A stretch of 64,000 nt of DNA from Clostridiales bacterium (GCA_009776955.1 WRMW01000002.1:123154-187153), one strand, 5' to 3'. Shown: positions 53,801 through 61,653, numbered from the stretch's first letter. Program-made: numbers and translations. Notes: a model not told the origin generated them from the letters alone.

Positions 53801-55529
53801 TCGTTCCATGGTGCGTATACATTTCAGCGGTGGCGTGCAGCTTGACGCCGGAGTGGTGGCGCTTGCCGCCAAAGAGACTTATCCCCGCATAACGCTGTCG
53901 CTCAGCGAACGCCTGAACGCATTTTTGCCAGAGAACACCGCGGCTATCGTAGGCCGGTCATCGGACGGGAGCGAGGTGAAGGTCGAGCGTGTGGCATATC
54001 GTGACCTTCCCGCAGGCAGGGGCTTTGCCGAGATTGGCGGTGCGGACGGGAACACAATCAAGGCGACAGGCAAGGGCGGAGAGAGGCTTGTGGTCAAAGT
54101 CGGACTGGAAGGCTACAAGAGGGCATACAAGCCGAACAATGGCAACAACATCGGAACCACTGCAAACTTTACGGCCAGTGTGGTCGATGCTGCGCCTAGC
54201 ATAAAGCTCGGCAGGTCGTCAATCCCGCTTCTCGGCGCTGAGAATGGTGGGGGTTCTGCGCTTGTGAGTCTGCTATCAAGAACCAGGAGCGTAGACTTCG
54301 AAAGCGGGTACACCGTTGCAGATGTGGTGCGCGTTGGCCCGTATGAAGGCATTACGGCGGTTTACGAGGGGGATGGGCTCGTGAGGGTGGCTCCAGTGCC
54401 GTCTGCTGGAAGCGGCACTGCTGCATTGAGGGTAAGCTTTCATGGCACCGACAGGACGCAAGATTTGCGTCTGAAAGTAAGCATGGTAAGGCCAAACAAG
54501 CTGAGCGCAGCCATAAGGCCGGCCAGGGTGATTGTCAACGTAAATCAGCAAGGGCATATAGCAGACCTCGCTATCGTTCCGAATGTCGCAAATATGATAC
54601 TGAACAACTGGAGGGTAAAAGAAAGCAATGCGGAGGGGATAGATGTGGGTTTCGACAACAACGTGATGCAGCTTTCGGTTGCTGAGGGATTTGATTTGGG
54701 GGCGGCGTATTCGTTTAATTCGCGTAGGCGTATTGAGATTGAAACCCCGTCCATGCCGGGTAAGGTTTCCATGTTTAGTGTCAATATCGTTACGCGTCAG
54801 GTGCCGACTGCCAACATACGTCTAAGAAACAGAATAGACATTGCGCTTCCGGACAGCGCAATTATGGCTACGGTGACCCTGCGCAATATCACATCGGGCA
54901 TAAAAGGCGTTAGGCTGTACGAACAGAACAAAGTCGGCAGTACCGTGATGGAACCTGTTAAAGAAAGCGAGCTCTTTGAGGTGTTTGACCTCAGAGGCAA
55001 CACTTTTATGATTCGGACGATGGAGGGTGCTTATGTGGCGCCAACAAGTTATCGCCTAAGCTATGTGATTGAGCTTGAAAACGGCCAGGAGCTTGCTTCA
55101 TGGCGGACAACCTTTAGCAATAGCGGCGGGAGGGTCAATGACAGGCCGCTTATGATCCGCGTCATGCAGACCAGGGGCAGGGTGTGGCGAAGCGCAGGTC
55201 CGTTCATTCTGGACTCGGCCACGCCTATGCTTGGAGAAACGATAGGGCTTCGTTTTTCAGGGCCGGCAGGCGTAAAGCTAGGGGCGGTGAGCATTTCGTA
55301 TAGAACCCGAGGGTCTTTCGAGCTTGTGCGAAGCGGGGAAAATGAATGGACGGTCTTCAGTCGGTCGCCGAAGGGGCATCACAGTCTATGGCTTGACCTA
55401 TGGGCGGAGGGGACGTACAGCCTTGACGAAAACGGGCATCCGCAACCGCTAGGGGTCTACGATGCAAGAGATAGGTTCCGGGCGCTCAGTAGGTCATCGG
55501 CTTCGGGCGCAACCATACATATCTTGTAA
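50871..55529 (+). CDS. Large GLUG-repeat surface protein
   Basis: A secreted protein of 1552 aa. ATG 50871 has gtgaggtg upstream; the ATG at 50844 does not. Signal peptide about residues 1-36 (VWVLTLVLIIAMVPLS), then an acidic Asp/Glu/Gly linker of about 100 residues. GLUG-type repeats occupy about 200-570, recognisable by VGGVVGE, VGGVVGG and VGGIVGD every 20-30 residues with alternating STGSVTG-like strands; these form a beta-helix. A putative Ig-like domain follows (GVPTAYGVTTFTVKAEN), then further beta domains without named similarity. No LPxTG, SLH or other anchor is visible at the C-terminus (ASGATIHIL), so attachment is unclear. Confidence 0.85.
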   Translation: MKTIEMNRKRYRLIVWVLTLVLIIAMVPLSTDVVFAEGEASADFDTGIAAPPSYDEDDVGEGETSEDEETGGGNDEGSNDDGGNDLEVDDTSVNDSGTDDGDGADAGDGLADADEEEDGEGENVDDGLLAMADDELISLDDDDGRPDTSWFNWGTRNTTTNYVIENGDQLAGLAQIVNSTVSNVRFDFAGKTIALADDIDISMYGYDYNDEKGWIPIGSASQRPFKGTFDGAGRNISGLYISNGLAISGLFGHITSGTVRNLSVEVDRIEVHAGSNIRTGGIVGVLSGRMENCNVSGSIGSIGRGIGGLVGRSERNSVIVGSHSEAKISGGSYVGGVVGELVAGTVTDSSSTGSVTGYSHVGGVVGGMSGGKVEGSHSTSDIDAESRVGGVVGDAAGNALITGSHYRDGNVDGINMVGGVVGAINTGSVTNSYSDGGVTGTTGVGGIVGDSNKAGVSNAYSIGDVSGSVNVGGIAGSIASHSVAGCYSTGIVSGIRNVGGIVGFGSGNSAGATNSAALNLRVRGDTNVGRVAGTANARALSGNVAFEGMTVLVGSSDKTVSSGLSSTDGMSRSKDELQAATGFPEVFMQMPWTYAPEMLPGLFGSEASMPGHLYDGPAKVLTTSAQSGLVGVEYSYALVGAGAAPIAWSLESGTLPDGFALGGDGVISGVPTAYGVTTFTVKAENSKGFDTKELSLTIKRPVTILAIEGIPVPRQGDIPVTTITETSQYTGRVTWMPRPRYFDYGTEYIAVIDVMPKPEYTLVGIARDAFTVAGAVATNGANSGVIRAVFPPTETKLVTTLSVQPSFATLTPAHNTLPLAGLLPGVDLGDYGKLKWSLEDDIGGILSLSQDAGMSTELTADSIGLGAMTEPKDVSVVAEFDGRYTAFVSISLMPETRDEWLGAQMLVQSVNLNTAKEIGALAPIRIRGDKVDNVELLPVDKDGEVAGIEPLKGYQAHMHADGRNIAISADFGVPKANRSMVRIHFSGGVQLDAGVVALAAKETYPRITLSLSERLNAFLPENTAAIVGRSSDGSEVKVERVAYRDLPAGRGFAEIGGADGNTIKATGKGGERLVVKVGLEGYKRAYKPNNGNNIGTTANFTASVVDAAPSIKLGRSSIPLLGAENGGGSALVSLLSRTRSVDFESGYTVADVVRVGPYEGITAVYEGDGLVRVAPVPSAGSGTAALRVSFHGTDRTQDLRLKVSMVRPNKLSAAIRPARVIVNVNQQGHIADLAIVPNVANMILNNWRVKESNAEGIDVGFDNNVMQLSVAEGFDLGAAYSFNSRRRIEIETPSMPGKVSMFSVNIVTRQVPTANIRLRNRIDIALPDSAIMATVTLRNITSGIKGVRLYEQNKVGSTVMEPVKESELFEVFDLRGNTFMIRTMEGAYVAPTSYRLSYVIELENGQELASWRTTFSNSGGRVNDRPLMIRVMQTRGRVWRSAGPFILDSATPMLGETIGLRFSGPAGVKLGAVSISYRTRGSFELVRSGENEWTVFSRSPKGHHSLWLDLWAEGTYSLDENGHPQPLGVYDARDRFRALSRSSASGATIHIL

Positions 55530-55594
55530 AAGTTTTCTGCAAGCCCCATTGTTTGCAGGGGCATTAAATGCTATTATGAAAATTGTGGCGTCAT

Positions 55595-55635
55595 ATGTGC
55601 GGCACCTCGTGTTGAGGTGCGCAAAAGCGGCACAT
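55595..55635 (+). other. Nested hairpin in the leader of the dehydrogenase operon
   Basis: Outer stem atgtgc/gcacat (55595-55600 with 55630-55635) encloses a 7-bp hairpin gcacctc/gaggtgc with loop gtgtt (55602-55620). It lies 50 bases upstream of the aldehyde dehydrogenase start and could be a regulatory RNA structure or a terminator/attenuator for the preceding gene. No T-tract follows. Confidence 0.4.
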
Positions 55636-55685
55636 TGATTGAGGGCAGAGAGTAAGAATATTTTTTGGGAAGGAGATAAAAAAGA

Positions 55686-57113
55686 ATGGGAGACAGCACA
55701 CTGAACTATGAAGGCTATGTGGCGGGATTGGTCGCCAAAGGCAGGGCTGCGCAGGCGATTGCGGAAGGGTTTTCGCAAGAGCGTGTGGACGAGCTTTGCG
55801 AAGCTATCGCTTATGTACTGACGATACCTGAGACGGCGCTTGAAATAGGGCGTAAGCTCGTGGCCGAATCCGGAATGGGGATTGCCGAGAACAAACAAGC
55901 CAAGATGTTTGGCAAGGTAAAGGGGACGTGGGCTCAGATGAAGGGCCAGAAATCCGTAGGGTTCGTAGGTACGGACGAAGTATGGGGCGTTGACAAATAT
56001 GCCAGGCCTATAGGCGTGATAGGCGCCATCATTCCTGTCACGAACGGGGAGGCGACACCGGTGGTCAAGAGCATGATGGCCGTGAAGACGCGCAACGCCA
56101 TCATCCTGGCGCCGCACCCGCGTGCCAAGACCACAAACCTTGAGGTCACGGAAATGATTCGCGGTGTGCTCAAGAAGTTCGATGCGCCAGAAGACCTTGT
56201 GCAGGCTATCGAGCCGGAATACGTGTCCATCGAGGCCAGCCAGCAATTGATGAAGCAGGTAGATTTCATTATTGCGACGGGCGGCACGCCGATGGTGCGG
56301 CAGGCCTATTCGTCGGGCGTCCCTGCCATTGGCGTGGGCACCGGCAACGTTGTCTGCATCGTTGACGAAACGGCAGACCTTGCCAAGGCGGCAGACATGC
56401 TCGCACGCTCCAAGAGCTTCGACAACGCGACAAGCTGTTCGACGGAAAACAATATCATAGTAATAGAATCAGTCTACGACAAGTGGGCGGAGGAGATGGC
56501 AAAGGTTGGCGCTGTGCTTATCAAGGAAGGCGCACCCGAGAAGGAGAAAATCCTCAAGACGCTTTGGCCTGAGAGCCCGGCCAACCACAATCTCAACATC
56601 GCCATAGTCGCGAAGAGCGCCAAAGAGATTGCGAAGATTGCGGGGGTTGACGTCCCTGATGACACCCGGCTTATCATGGTCGAGGAGAACGGTGGATACG
56701 GCAATGAGTTCCCATTTACGGGCGAAAAGCTTTCGCCGGTATCGGGCGTGCGCAAGGCCAAGGACTTCGATGACGCGCTTGAGAAGATGGGCAAGATGCT
56801 GGATTATCAAGGCAAGGGCCATTCGGTCAGCATCCACACGAAGAAGGATGACCGCGTGACCAAGATGGGCGAGACCATCCCAGTCTGCAAGGTGGTCGTC
56901 AACCAGCCCCAGTCGCTGACAAACAGCGGCAGCTGGACCAGCGGATTCCCGATGTCGATGACGCTAGGCTGCGGCACTTGGGGCTATAACAGCATCTCGC
57001 ACAATGCGACGTGGAAAGACCTTTTGAACTACACGTATGTGAGCCGCGAGATACCGAATTGGCAGCCTCCCGACGAGGAGTTGTTCAGCGCGAAGATAAG
57101 GGGGGCATTCTAA
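55686..57113 (+). CDS. CoA-acylating aldehyde dehydrogenase (sulfoacetaldehyde dehydrogenase-like)
   Basis: A 475 aa NAD(P)-dependent acylating aldehyde dehydrogenase that converts an aldehyde plus CoA to acyl-CoA. Catalytic Cys251 lies in DNATSCSTENN; GTGNVVCIVDE and VIGAIIPVTNGEATP are family features. The C-terminal signature TLGCGTWGYNSISHN matches the sulfoacetaldehyde/acetaldehyde group. The next gene, an omega-amino-acid transaminase, overlaps by one base (TAATG), which favours an aldehyde made by deamination, such as sulfoacetaldehyde from taurine or malonate semialdehyde from beta-alanine. A strong aaggagataaaaaag Shine-Dalgarno precedes it. The natural substrate is not proven. Confidence 0.82.
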   Translation: MGDSTLNYEGYVAGLVAKGRAAQAIAEGFSQERVDELCEAIAYVLTIPETALEIGRKLVAESGMGIAENKQAKMFGKVKGTWAQMKGQKSVGFVGTDEVWGVDKYARPIGVIGAIIPVTNGEATPVVKSMMAVKTRNAIILAPHPRAKTTNLEVTEMIRGVLKKFDAPEDLVQAIEPEYVSIEASQQLMKQVDFIIATGGTPMVRQAYSSGVPAIGVGTGNVVCIVDETADLAKAADMLARSKSFDNATSCSTENNIIVIESVYDKWAEEMAKVGAVLIKEGAPEKEKILKTLWPESPANHNLNIAIVAKSAKEIAKIAGVDVPDDTRLIMVEENGGYGNEFPFTGEKLSPVSGVRKAKDFDDALEKMGKMLDYQGKGHSVSIHTKKDDRVTKMGETIPVCKVVVNQPQSLTNSGSWTSGFPMSMTLGCGTWGYNSISHNATWKDLLNYTYVSREIPNWQPPDEELFSAKIRGAF

Positions 57114-58420
57114 TGAACATAAGAGAAACAAGCAAGAAGTACAATCTTCATTCGTGGTCTGCCCAGAAGGCGCTCCAGCCGACTGTCGTTACCAAGGCGG
57201 AAGGCATCTATTTCTGGGACGACGAGGGCAATAAGTACTACGATATGAGCGCGCAGCTTGTGAACGCCAACCTAGGGCACGGCAATAGGGCGCTTATCGA
57301 TGCCATCAAGGATCAAGCGGAGAAGTTGCCGTTTATAGGACCGGGCTATGCGGTGGACGTACGTAGCGAGGCCGCGAAGATGCTCGTCGAGATGGCCGGG
57401 CCGGCTTTTGAAGGGGGCAAGGTATTCTTTACGAACGCGGGCGCGGAAGCCAACGAGAACGCCATGAAGTTCTGCCGTGCCGTCACGGGCAAGTGGAAGT
57501 TCCTTTCCATGTACAATTCATATCATGGCGCCACGCACGGGGCCTCGGCGCTGACCGGCGAGCCGAGGCGTTTTGCGGCGGAGCCCGGTATGGTTTGCGT
57601 ATACCACTTCGACGGCCCCTTCCCGTACCGTGCGCCAAAGCAGGTAGAGTTCAAGGACGAAGCCGATGTGACGGCCTACTATCTCGACCGCTTCGAGGAA
57701 GCTGTTAAGCGCGAAGGCCCGAACCAGATAGCGGGCGTCTTTGTCGAAACCGTGGTCGGGTCGAATGGCGTGCTCGTGCCGCCCAAGGGCTATCTCAAGG
57801 GCGTGAAGGAGATATGCGCGAAGAACGGCATCATGCTCGTTTGCGACGAGGTCATGGCCGGGTTTTATAGGTGCGGGACCAAGTTTGCGTTCCAGCAATT
57901 CGATGTGGCTCCGGACATCGTGGTTTTCGCGAAGGGGGCGACCTGCGGGTATGTGCCTCTTGGCGGCGTCATCGTCAACAAGGCGGTAGCGGAGTATTTT
58001 GACGAGAACAAGATGTTCAACGGACTGACATATTCGGCGCACCCGATGGGCTGCGCTGTATGCATTGCGGCGATAGGCGAGTACGAGCGCCTGAACATCA
58101 AGGACAATGTGGCTAAGCAGGGCAAGGTCCTTGAAGAGGTGCTGAACGAGCTGACGAAGAAGCACGTATCGATAGGCGAGGCCAGGTATATAGGGCTGTT
58201 TGCGCAAGTTGAGCTCGTGAAAGACCGCAAGACGAAGGAGCCGTTCAGCATTCCTGAGATGGTAAAGGTCGTCGGTATGCTCAAGAGCGAAGGGTTTGTC
58301 ACCTACAACAATGAGAACGGCGTGATGGTCGCGCCGCCACTTACGATAACGGAGCAGGAGCTGCGTGACGGGCTGGCGATACTGGACAAGGTGCTGACCG
58401 AGGTGGATAAAACACTATAG
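57113..58420 (+). CDS. Class III omega-amino-acid aminotransferase (taurine transaminase candidate)
   Basis: A 435 aa PLP enzyme of the class III aminotransferases. FTNAGAEANENAMK binds the phosphate region, CDEVMAGF holds the Asp, and Lys274 in FAKGATCGYVPLGG forms the Schiff base. The family includes taurine:pyruvate and taurine:2-oxoglutarate transaminases, beta-alanine and GABA transaminases. The tight coupling with an acylating dehydrogenase makes a two-step route amino acid to aldehyde to acyl-CoA. Start ATG 57113 overlaps the previous stop; it has ggggg nearby (57100s). A strong terminator follows. No transporter or sulfite-releasing enzyme is in the window. Confidence 0.82.
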   Translation: MNIRETSKKYNLHSWSAQKALQPTVVTKAEGIYFWDDEGNKYYDMSAQLVNANLGHGNRALIDAIKDQAEKLPFIGPGYAVDVRSEAAKMLVEMAGPAFEGGKVFFTNAGAEANENAMKFCRAVTGKWKFLSMYNSYHGATHGASALTGEPRRFAAEPGMVCVYHFDGPFPYRAPKQVEFKDEADVTAYYLDRFEEAVKREGPNQIAGVFVETVVGSNGVLVPPKGYLKGVKEICAKNGIMLVCDEVMAGFYRCGTKFAFQQFDVAPDIVVFAKGATCGYVPLGGVIVNKAVAEYFDENKMFNGLTYSAHPMGCAVCIAAIGEYERLNIKDNVAKQGKVLEEVLNELTKKHVSIGEARYIGLFAQVELVKDRKTKEPFSIPEMVKVVGMLKSEGFVTYNNENGVMVAPPLTITEQELRDGLAILDKVLTEVDKTL

Positions 58421-58453
58421 TCCGCATGTCATTGCGTGCGAAGCAATCAAACG

Positions 58454-58473
58454 GGGGGCACGAAAGTGCCCCC
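58454..58473. terminator. Bidirectional intrinsic terminator
   Basis: A perfect 8-bp stem gggggcac/gtgccccc with a GAAA tetraloop, followed by ttt on the plus strand, 33 bases after the aminotransferase stop. The gene on the minus strand ends at 58483, so this hairpin probably terminates both converging transcripts. Confidence 0.8.
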
Positions 58474-58482
58474 TTTGTCATT

Positions 58483-58968
58483 CTAAAAGAACAATCCAGG
58501 GATAAAATAGGCGAAGAAGCTCATAATGCCGCCGGCGGTCAGGACGCCGAGTGCGATGGTCGGGAAGGCACGACGTATCTGGAGGTCTAGCAGGACTGAG
58601 ACAAGCGAGCCTGTCCAGCCGCCAGTGCCAGGCAGGGGGATTGCCACGAAGATGAAGAGACCGAGCTTGTCGTAGCGGCCTAGCTTTTTGGCTGCCCTCT
58701 GCCCCTTGTCCTCCACCCAGCGCACGAGCCTGGATGTAAGCCTCCAACGCTCGAGCAGGGTAAGTATCTTGCGCAGAAACAACAAGATAAATGGGATTGG
58801 CAGTATATTGCCGAGGTAGCAGAGCACGAAGGCCTCTGCGAAGGGGATGCCGACGACGGAGGAAAAGATTATCCCGCCCCTTAGCTCCACAAGCGGCAGC
58901 ATAGATATGATAAATGCCGCTAGTTCCGGTGGGAAATGGTTCGCGAAAAAATCGTAGATCTGACTCAT
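58483..58968 (-). CDS. COG2426 small multidrug-export-like membrane protein
   Basis: A 161 aa integral membrane protein of the putative small multidrug export family (COG2426, Sm_multidrug_ex). Family features are FIISMLPLVELRGGI near the start, CYLGNILPIPFILLF, and AIPLPGTGGWTGSL; four hydrophobic segments. The function is not established in the family as I know it. The start ATG has no Shine-Dalgarno; an extended -10 sits 7 bases upstream, predicting a leaderless mRNA. It converges with the aminotransferase gene at a shared terminator. Confidence 0.83.
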   Translation of the reverse strand: MSQIYDFFANHFPPELAAFIISMLPLVELRGGIIFSSVVGIPFAEAFVLCYLGNILPIPFILLFLRKILTLLERWRLTSRLVRWVEDKGQRAAKKLGRYDKLGLFIFVAIPLPGTGGWTGSLVSVLLDLQIRRAFPTIALGVLTAGGIMSFFAYFIPGLFF

Positions 58969-58975
58969 GCTATAT

Positions 58976-58984
58976 ATTCTATCA
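58976..58984 (-). promoter_or_regulatory. Extended -10 promoter of the COG2426 gene
   Basis: On the minus strand TGA-TAGAAT ends 7 bases before the start codon (58968). No recognisable -35 at standard spacing and no Shine-Dalgarno between. The geometry matches the other predicted leaderless starts in the window. Confidence 0.4.
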
Positions 58985-59047
58985 TACGCATATAGGAATA
59001 ATTGTCGGTCATAAAAACGTAATGTTTTTTATCACAAAGCGGCGGAG

Positions 59048-59148
59048 CATTTTGTGAAGATCAAGGCGTACCGGAACTTTCGCGACGCAACGTACTCAAA
59101 CGTACGTGAGGAGCGGAAGTGAGGAACAACGCAGATATTCGCAAAATG
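59048..59148. other. Structured intergenic element, possible ncRNA or small repeat
   Basis: A closing 11-bp stem cattttgtgaa/ttcgcaaaatg (59048-59058 with 59138-59148; one G-T pair) continues after one mismatch with atc/gat (59060-59062 with 59134-59136). Inside are at least two hairpins: gcgt/acgc (59066-59069 with 59085-59088) and acgtac/gtacgt (59090-59095 with 59102-59107). The element lies between the COG2426 promoter and the SDR stop. It may be an ncRNA, a mobile MITE-like repeat or a complex terminator for the SDR gene (minus strand). No coding frame is convincing. Confidence 0.5.
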
Positions 59149-59157
59149 AACGTCGCT

Positions 59158-59952
59158 TTAGTTCATGCGGTCGCCGCCGCAGACATTGAGCGCCTGCCCC
59201 ACTATAGCGTCCGCGTAGTCCGAGCAGAGGAAGCAGGCGGCATAAGCCATTTCTTCTGGCGTCTGCGGGCGCCCAAGAGGCGTGCGGCGCTTCACAAAGT
59301 CCAGAAACAGCGCGTCCTTGTTCGCTTCGGGGTTGCCGACCGCCGCATCTTCGAGTATCACGTCCCACATGGGGGTGCGGATAATGCCAGGGCAGAGCGC
59401 GTTGACGTTTATCCCGTGTGGGGCACCTGTATAGGCTGCCGACTGAGTGAAGTTAAGTATGGCGCTTTTGCCGAGCGCATAGTAGGGCGCCCCGGCTTCG
59501 CCGCCACGCCCACCGACCGAGGACACATTGAGTATCTTGCCGCCTCCGCCCTGTGCGATCATGGTTTCGAGCGCAAGCCTTGTGCTGTAGATAATGCCGA
59601 ACAGATTTACGTCCAGATGCTCTTTGATTTGCTCAGGCGTCGCACCCAAAAGCGATTCCGGCAGGAACAGCCCTGCAGAGTTCACTACTATATATGTATT
59701 GCCGAACGCTGCCTTTGCATCCGCAAAGAGCGCAGCTATATCCTCCGGCTTTGACACATCTGTTTTCGTAAAACCCGCTTCCCCGCCCTGTGCCTGAATC
59801 TCTTGGCAGACGGCTGCTGCGCCTTGCTCGCCTATATCGCCGATCCATACACGTGCGCCGCACGAGGCAAGCTCAAGCGCGATTGCTTTGCCTATGCCGC
59901 TCCCGCCGCCAATTACGATTGCCGCTTTCCTTTTAAAATCGATTGCTATCAT
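59158..59952 (-). CDS. Short-chain dehydrogenase/reductase (SDR)
   Basis: A 264 aa classical SDR, NAD(P)-dependent oxidoreductase. Glycine-rich cofactor loop GGGSGIG at residues 15-21, DVSKPED, the NSAG segment (91-94), the catalytic Ser in LNVSSVGG (about 144-145) and YxxxK as Tyr158-Lys162 (YALGK). An Asp after the second strand (GDIGEQ, Asp39) favours NAD over NADP. Substrate unknown. The start ATG follows gaaggagcc. It is a single-gene unit on the minus strand; its stop lies 10 bases from a structured element. Confidence 0.88.
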   Translation of the reverse strand: MIAIDFKRKAAIVIGGGSGIGKAIALELASCGARVWIGDIGEQGAAAVCQEIQAQGGEAGFTKTDVSKPEDIAALFADAKAAFGNTYIVVNSAGLFLPESLLGATPEQIKEHLDVNLFGIIYSTRLALETMIAQGGGGKILNVSSVGGRGGEAGAPYYALGKSAILNFTQSAAYTGAPHGINVNALCPGIIRTPMWDVILEDAAVGNPEANKDALFLDFVKRRTPLGRPQTPEEMAYAACFLCSDYADAIVGQALNVCGGDRMN

Positions 59953-60184
59953 CTGGGCTCCTTCCGTTTGATTATGTCTCTGCTATTACGAATTATACCA
60001 GCAATCATCTGCTTAATGAGCAGCTGTGGACTATTATTTATGGGTGAGCCTAATATATAGCACATATATGGTGTAAGAACGATTGTTCTATACAATATCT
60101 TGTGAAATACAAATAAAACAATATGGTAATAACAAAAAAATCGAATTTGGTGGTAATATCATACGATTTTTTTGCTGTTTTCGC
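59953..60184. other. Gene-free AT-rich stretch upstream of the dcw cluster
   Basis: Part of a 313-base gap between the SDR gene (minus) and mraZ (plus). It holds an AT-rich 10-bp inverted repeat aaaaaaatcg/cgattttttt (60134-60143 with 60164-60173) with a 20-base loop and T-tract, possibly a terminator or an upstream activating structure, and a short agaac/gttct hairpin near 60077. I see no gene here. The SDR gene's promoter should lie in its first part. Confidence 0.45.
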
Positions 60185-60215
60185 TTGAAAGTGGGTTTTT
60201 GTGGGTTAAAATGGA
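60185..60215 (+). promoter_or_regulatory. dcw promoter with three MraZ-box repeats
   Basis: TTGAAA (60185-60190), a 16-base spacer and TAAAAT (60207-60212). Within and over it are three TGGG-type repeats at exact 10-base spacing: gtggg (60191), gtggg (60201), atgga (60211). That is the arrangement of MraZ operators (TGGGN repeats with 5-base gaps), so MraZ should repress its own cluster here. Confidence 0.75.
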
Positions 60216-60265
60216 TGAATAACGCAGAACAGTTTTTGTAAGGAGCAGGCAGGGAATATAAAGCA

Positions 60266-60706
60266 ATGTTGACAGGGAGCTATTTCAATACCGTTGATAA
60301 CAAAGGAAGGGTTTTCATCCCTACGAAACTCCGCTACGGGCTTGGTGAGCGCATCTGGCTTGTCAAAGGCATTGATGCCTGCCTTTATGTTTTCACTCAA
60401 GAAGCCTGGTCGGCGTTCACCGATGAATATGTCACGAACCGCACACTCAAAGATTCAAAAGCGCGGAAGCTGCAACGCTTCATCCTTGGCGGTTCCCGCG
60501 AGCTTGAAATAGACAGACAGGGACGCATCAATCTGCCTCAGGACCATTCCGATTATGCAAAGATTGACAAGGACGTCGTCTTTGTCGGTTGCGGAGACCG
60601 CATCGAACTTTGGGGCGCGGAGGTGTACGAAAGAGAGATGAACCCGGATACGCTTGACCCGGACGAGATGATGCGCGGCGCAGACGAGGCGGTGGGCGAG
60701 GAATAG
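60266..60706 (+). CDS. mraZ: Transcriptional regulator MraZ
   Basis: First gene of the dcw cluster, a 146 aa DNA-binding protein with two AbrB-like SpoVT folds: [20 protein letters not shown] and, in the second half, [13 protein letters not shown]. It represses its own cluster by binding TGGG repeats, which are visible upstream. The start ATG 60266 lies about 50 bases after the predicted transcription start; an agggaa stretch lies 10-12 bases upstream. The stop is followed after 2 bases by rsmH. Confidence 0.95.
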   Translation: MLTGSYFNTVDNKGRVFIPTKLRYGLGERIWLVKGIDACLYVFTQEAWSAFTDEYVTNRTLKDSKARKLQRFILGGSRELEIDRQGRINLPQDHSDYAKIDKDVVFVGCGDRIELWGAEVYEREMNPDTLDPDEMMRGADEAVGEE

Positions 60707-60708
60707 AG

Positions 60709-61653
60709 ATGGAATACCGTCACGAGTCCGTTTTGCTAAACGAAACAGTAGACGGACTGAAGCCAAGGCCTGGCGGGATATATTGCGATGGTACGCTAGG
60801 CGGCGGCGGGCATGCGGCGCTGATTTGCGAAAAAGCCGGTGACGGCGGCATCCTTGTTGGGATTGATAGGGATGGCGAGGCGGTGTTTGCAGCGCAGGAA
60901 GCGCTGAGGCCGTATAGGCTGCGGAAGATATTTCGCAAGACAAGTTTTGAAAATATCAAGACGGTGCTTGCGGAAGAAAAGATCCATGCTCTTGACGGAG
61001 CGGTGCTCGACCTCGGGGTATCGTCAAGGCAGCTCGACGAAGCTGGACGTGGGTTCTCGTATATGCAGGATGGCCCGCTGGATATGCGGATGGACGGTGG
61101 AACGGAGAGCGATGGATTGACAGCGGAAGATGTCGTAAACGGTTATAGCGAACAGGAACTTCACCGTATTATCCGCGAATACGGCGAGGAAAGATGGGCC
61201 AAGAGGATTGCCTCGTTTATCGCAGACGGGCGGAAGCGAGGAAGGATCCAGAGTACGGGCGAGCTGACGGAGATTGTCAAGCGTGCAATTCCTGCAGCCG
61301 CAAGGAGGGAGGGGCCTCATCCGGCCAAGCGCACTTTCCAGGCGATTCGGATTGAGGTCAACGATGAGCTCGGCGCGCTGCAGAGAGGCATCGGAGCGTT
61401 CATCGATGTTTTGAAGCCGGGTGGGAGGGTTGCAATCATCACTTTCCACTCCTTGGAAGACCGGATTGTCAAGGATGCGTTCCGAAGCCGTGAGGATCCA
61501 TGCGCATGCCCGAAAGGGGCGCCGATCTGCACTTGCGGCAAAGCTCCTGACGCACGACGGATTACGAAGAAGCCAGTGTTGCCGTCTGCGGAAGAAGTGG
61601 AAATGAATCCGAGGGCCCGGAGCGCGAAGCTGCGCATATTGGAAAAGTTGTAG
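60709..61653 (+). CDS. rsmH: 16S rRNA (cytosine1402-N4)-methyltransferase RsmH
   Basis: SAM-dependent methyltransferase (MraW) that modifies C1402 of 16S rRNA, 314 aa, normal length. [15 protein letters not shown] opens the protein, [14 protein letters not shown] is the SAM loop, [19 protein letters not shown] contains the characteristic DLGVSSxQ, and [15 protein letters not shown] is the catalytic-domain signature. The C-terminus contains a [13 protein letters not shown] cysteine cluster common in the family. It sits 2 bases after mraZ and precedes ftsL. Confidence 0.97.
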   Translation: MEYRHESVLLNETVDGLKPRPGGIYCDGTLGGGGHAALICEKAGDGGILVGIDRDGEAVFAAQEALRPYRLRKIFRKTSFENIKTVLAEEKIHALDGAVLDLGVSSRQLDEAGRGFSYMQDGPLDMRMDGGTESDGLTAEDVVNGYSEQELHRIIREYGEERWAKRIASFIADGRKRGRIQSTGELTEIVKRAIPAAARREGPHPAKRTFQAIRIEVNDELGALQRGIGAFIDVLKPGGRVAIITFHSLEDRIVKDAFRSREDPCACPKGAPICTCGKAPDARRITKKPVLPSAEEVEMNPRARSAKLRILEKL

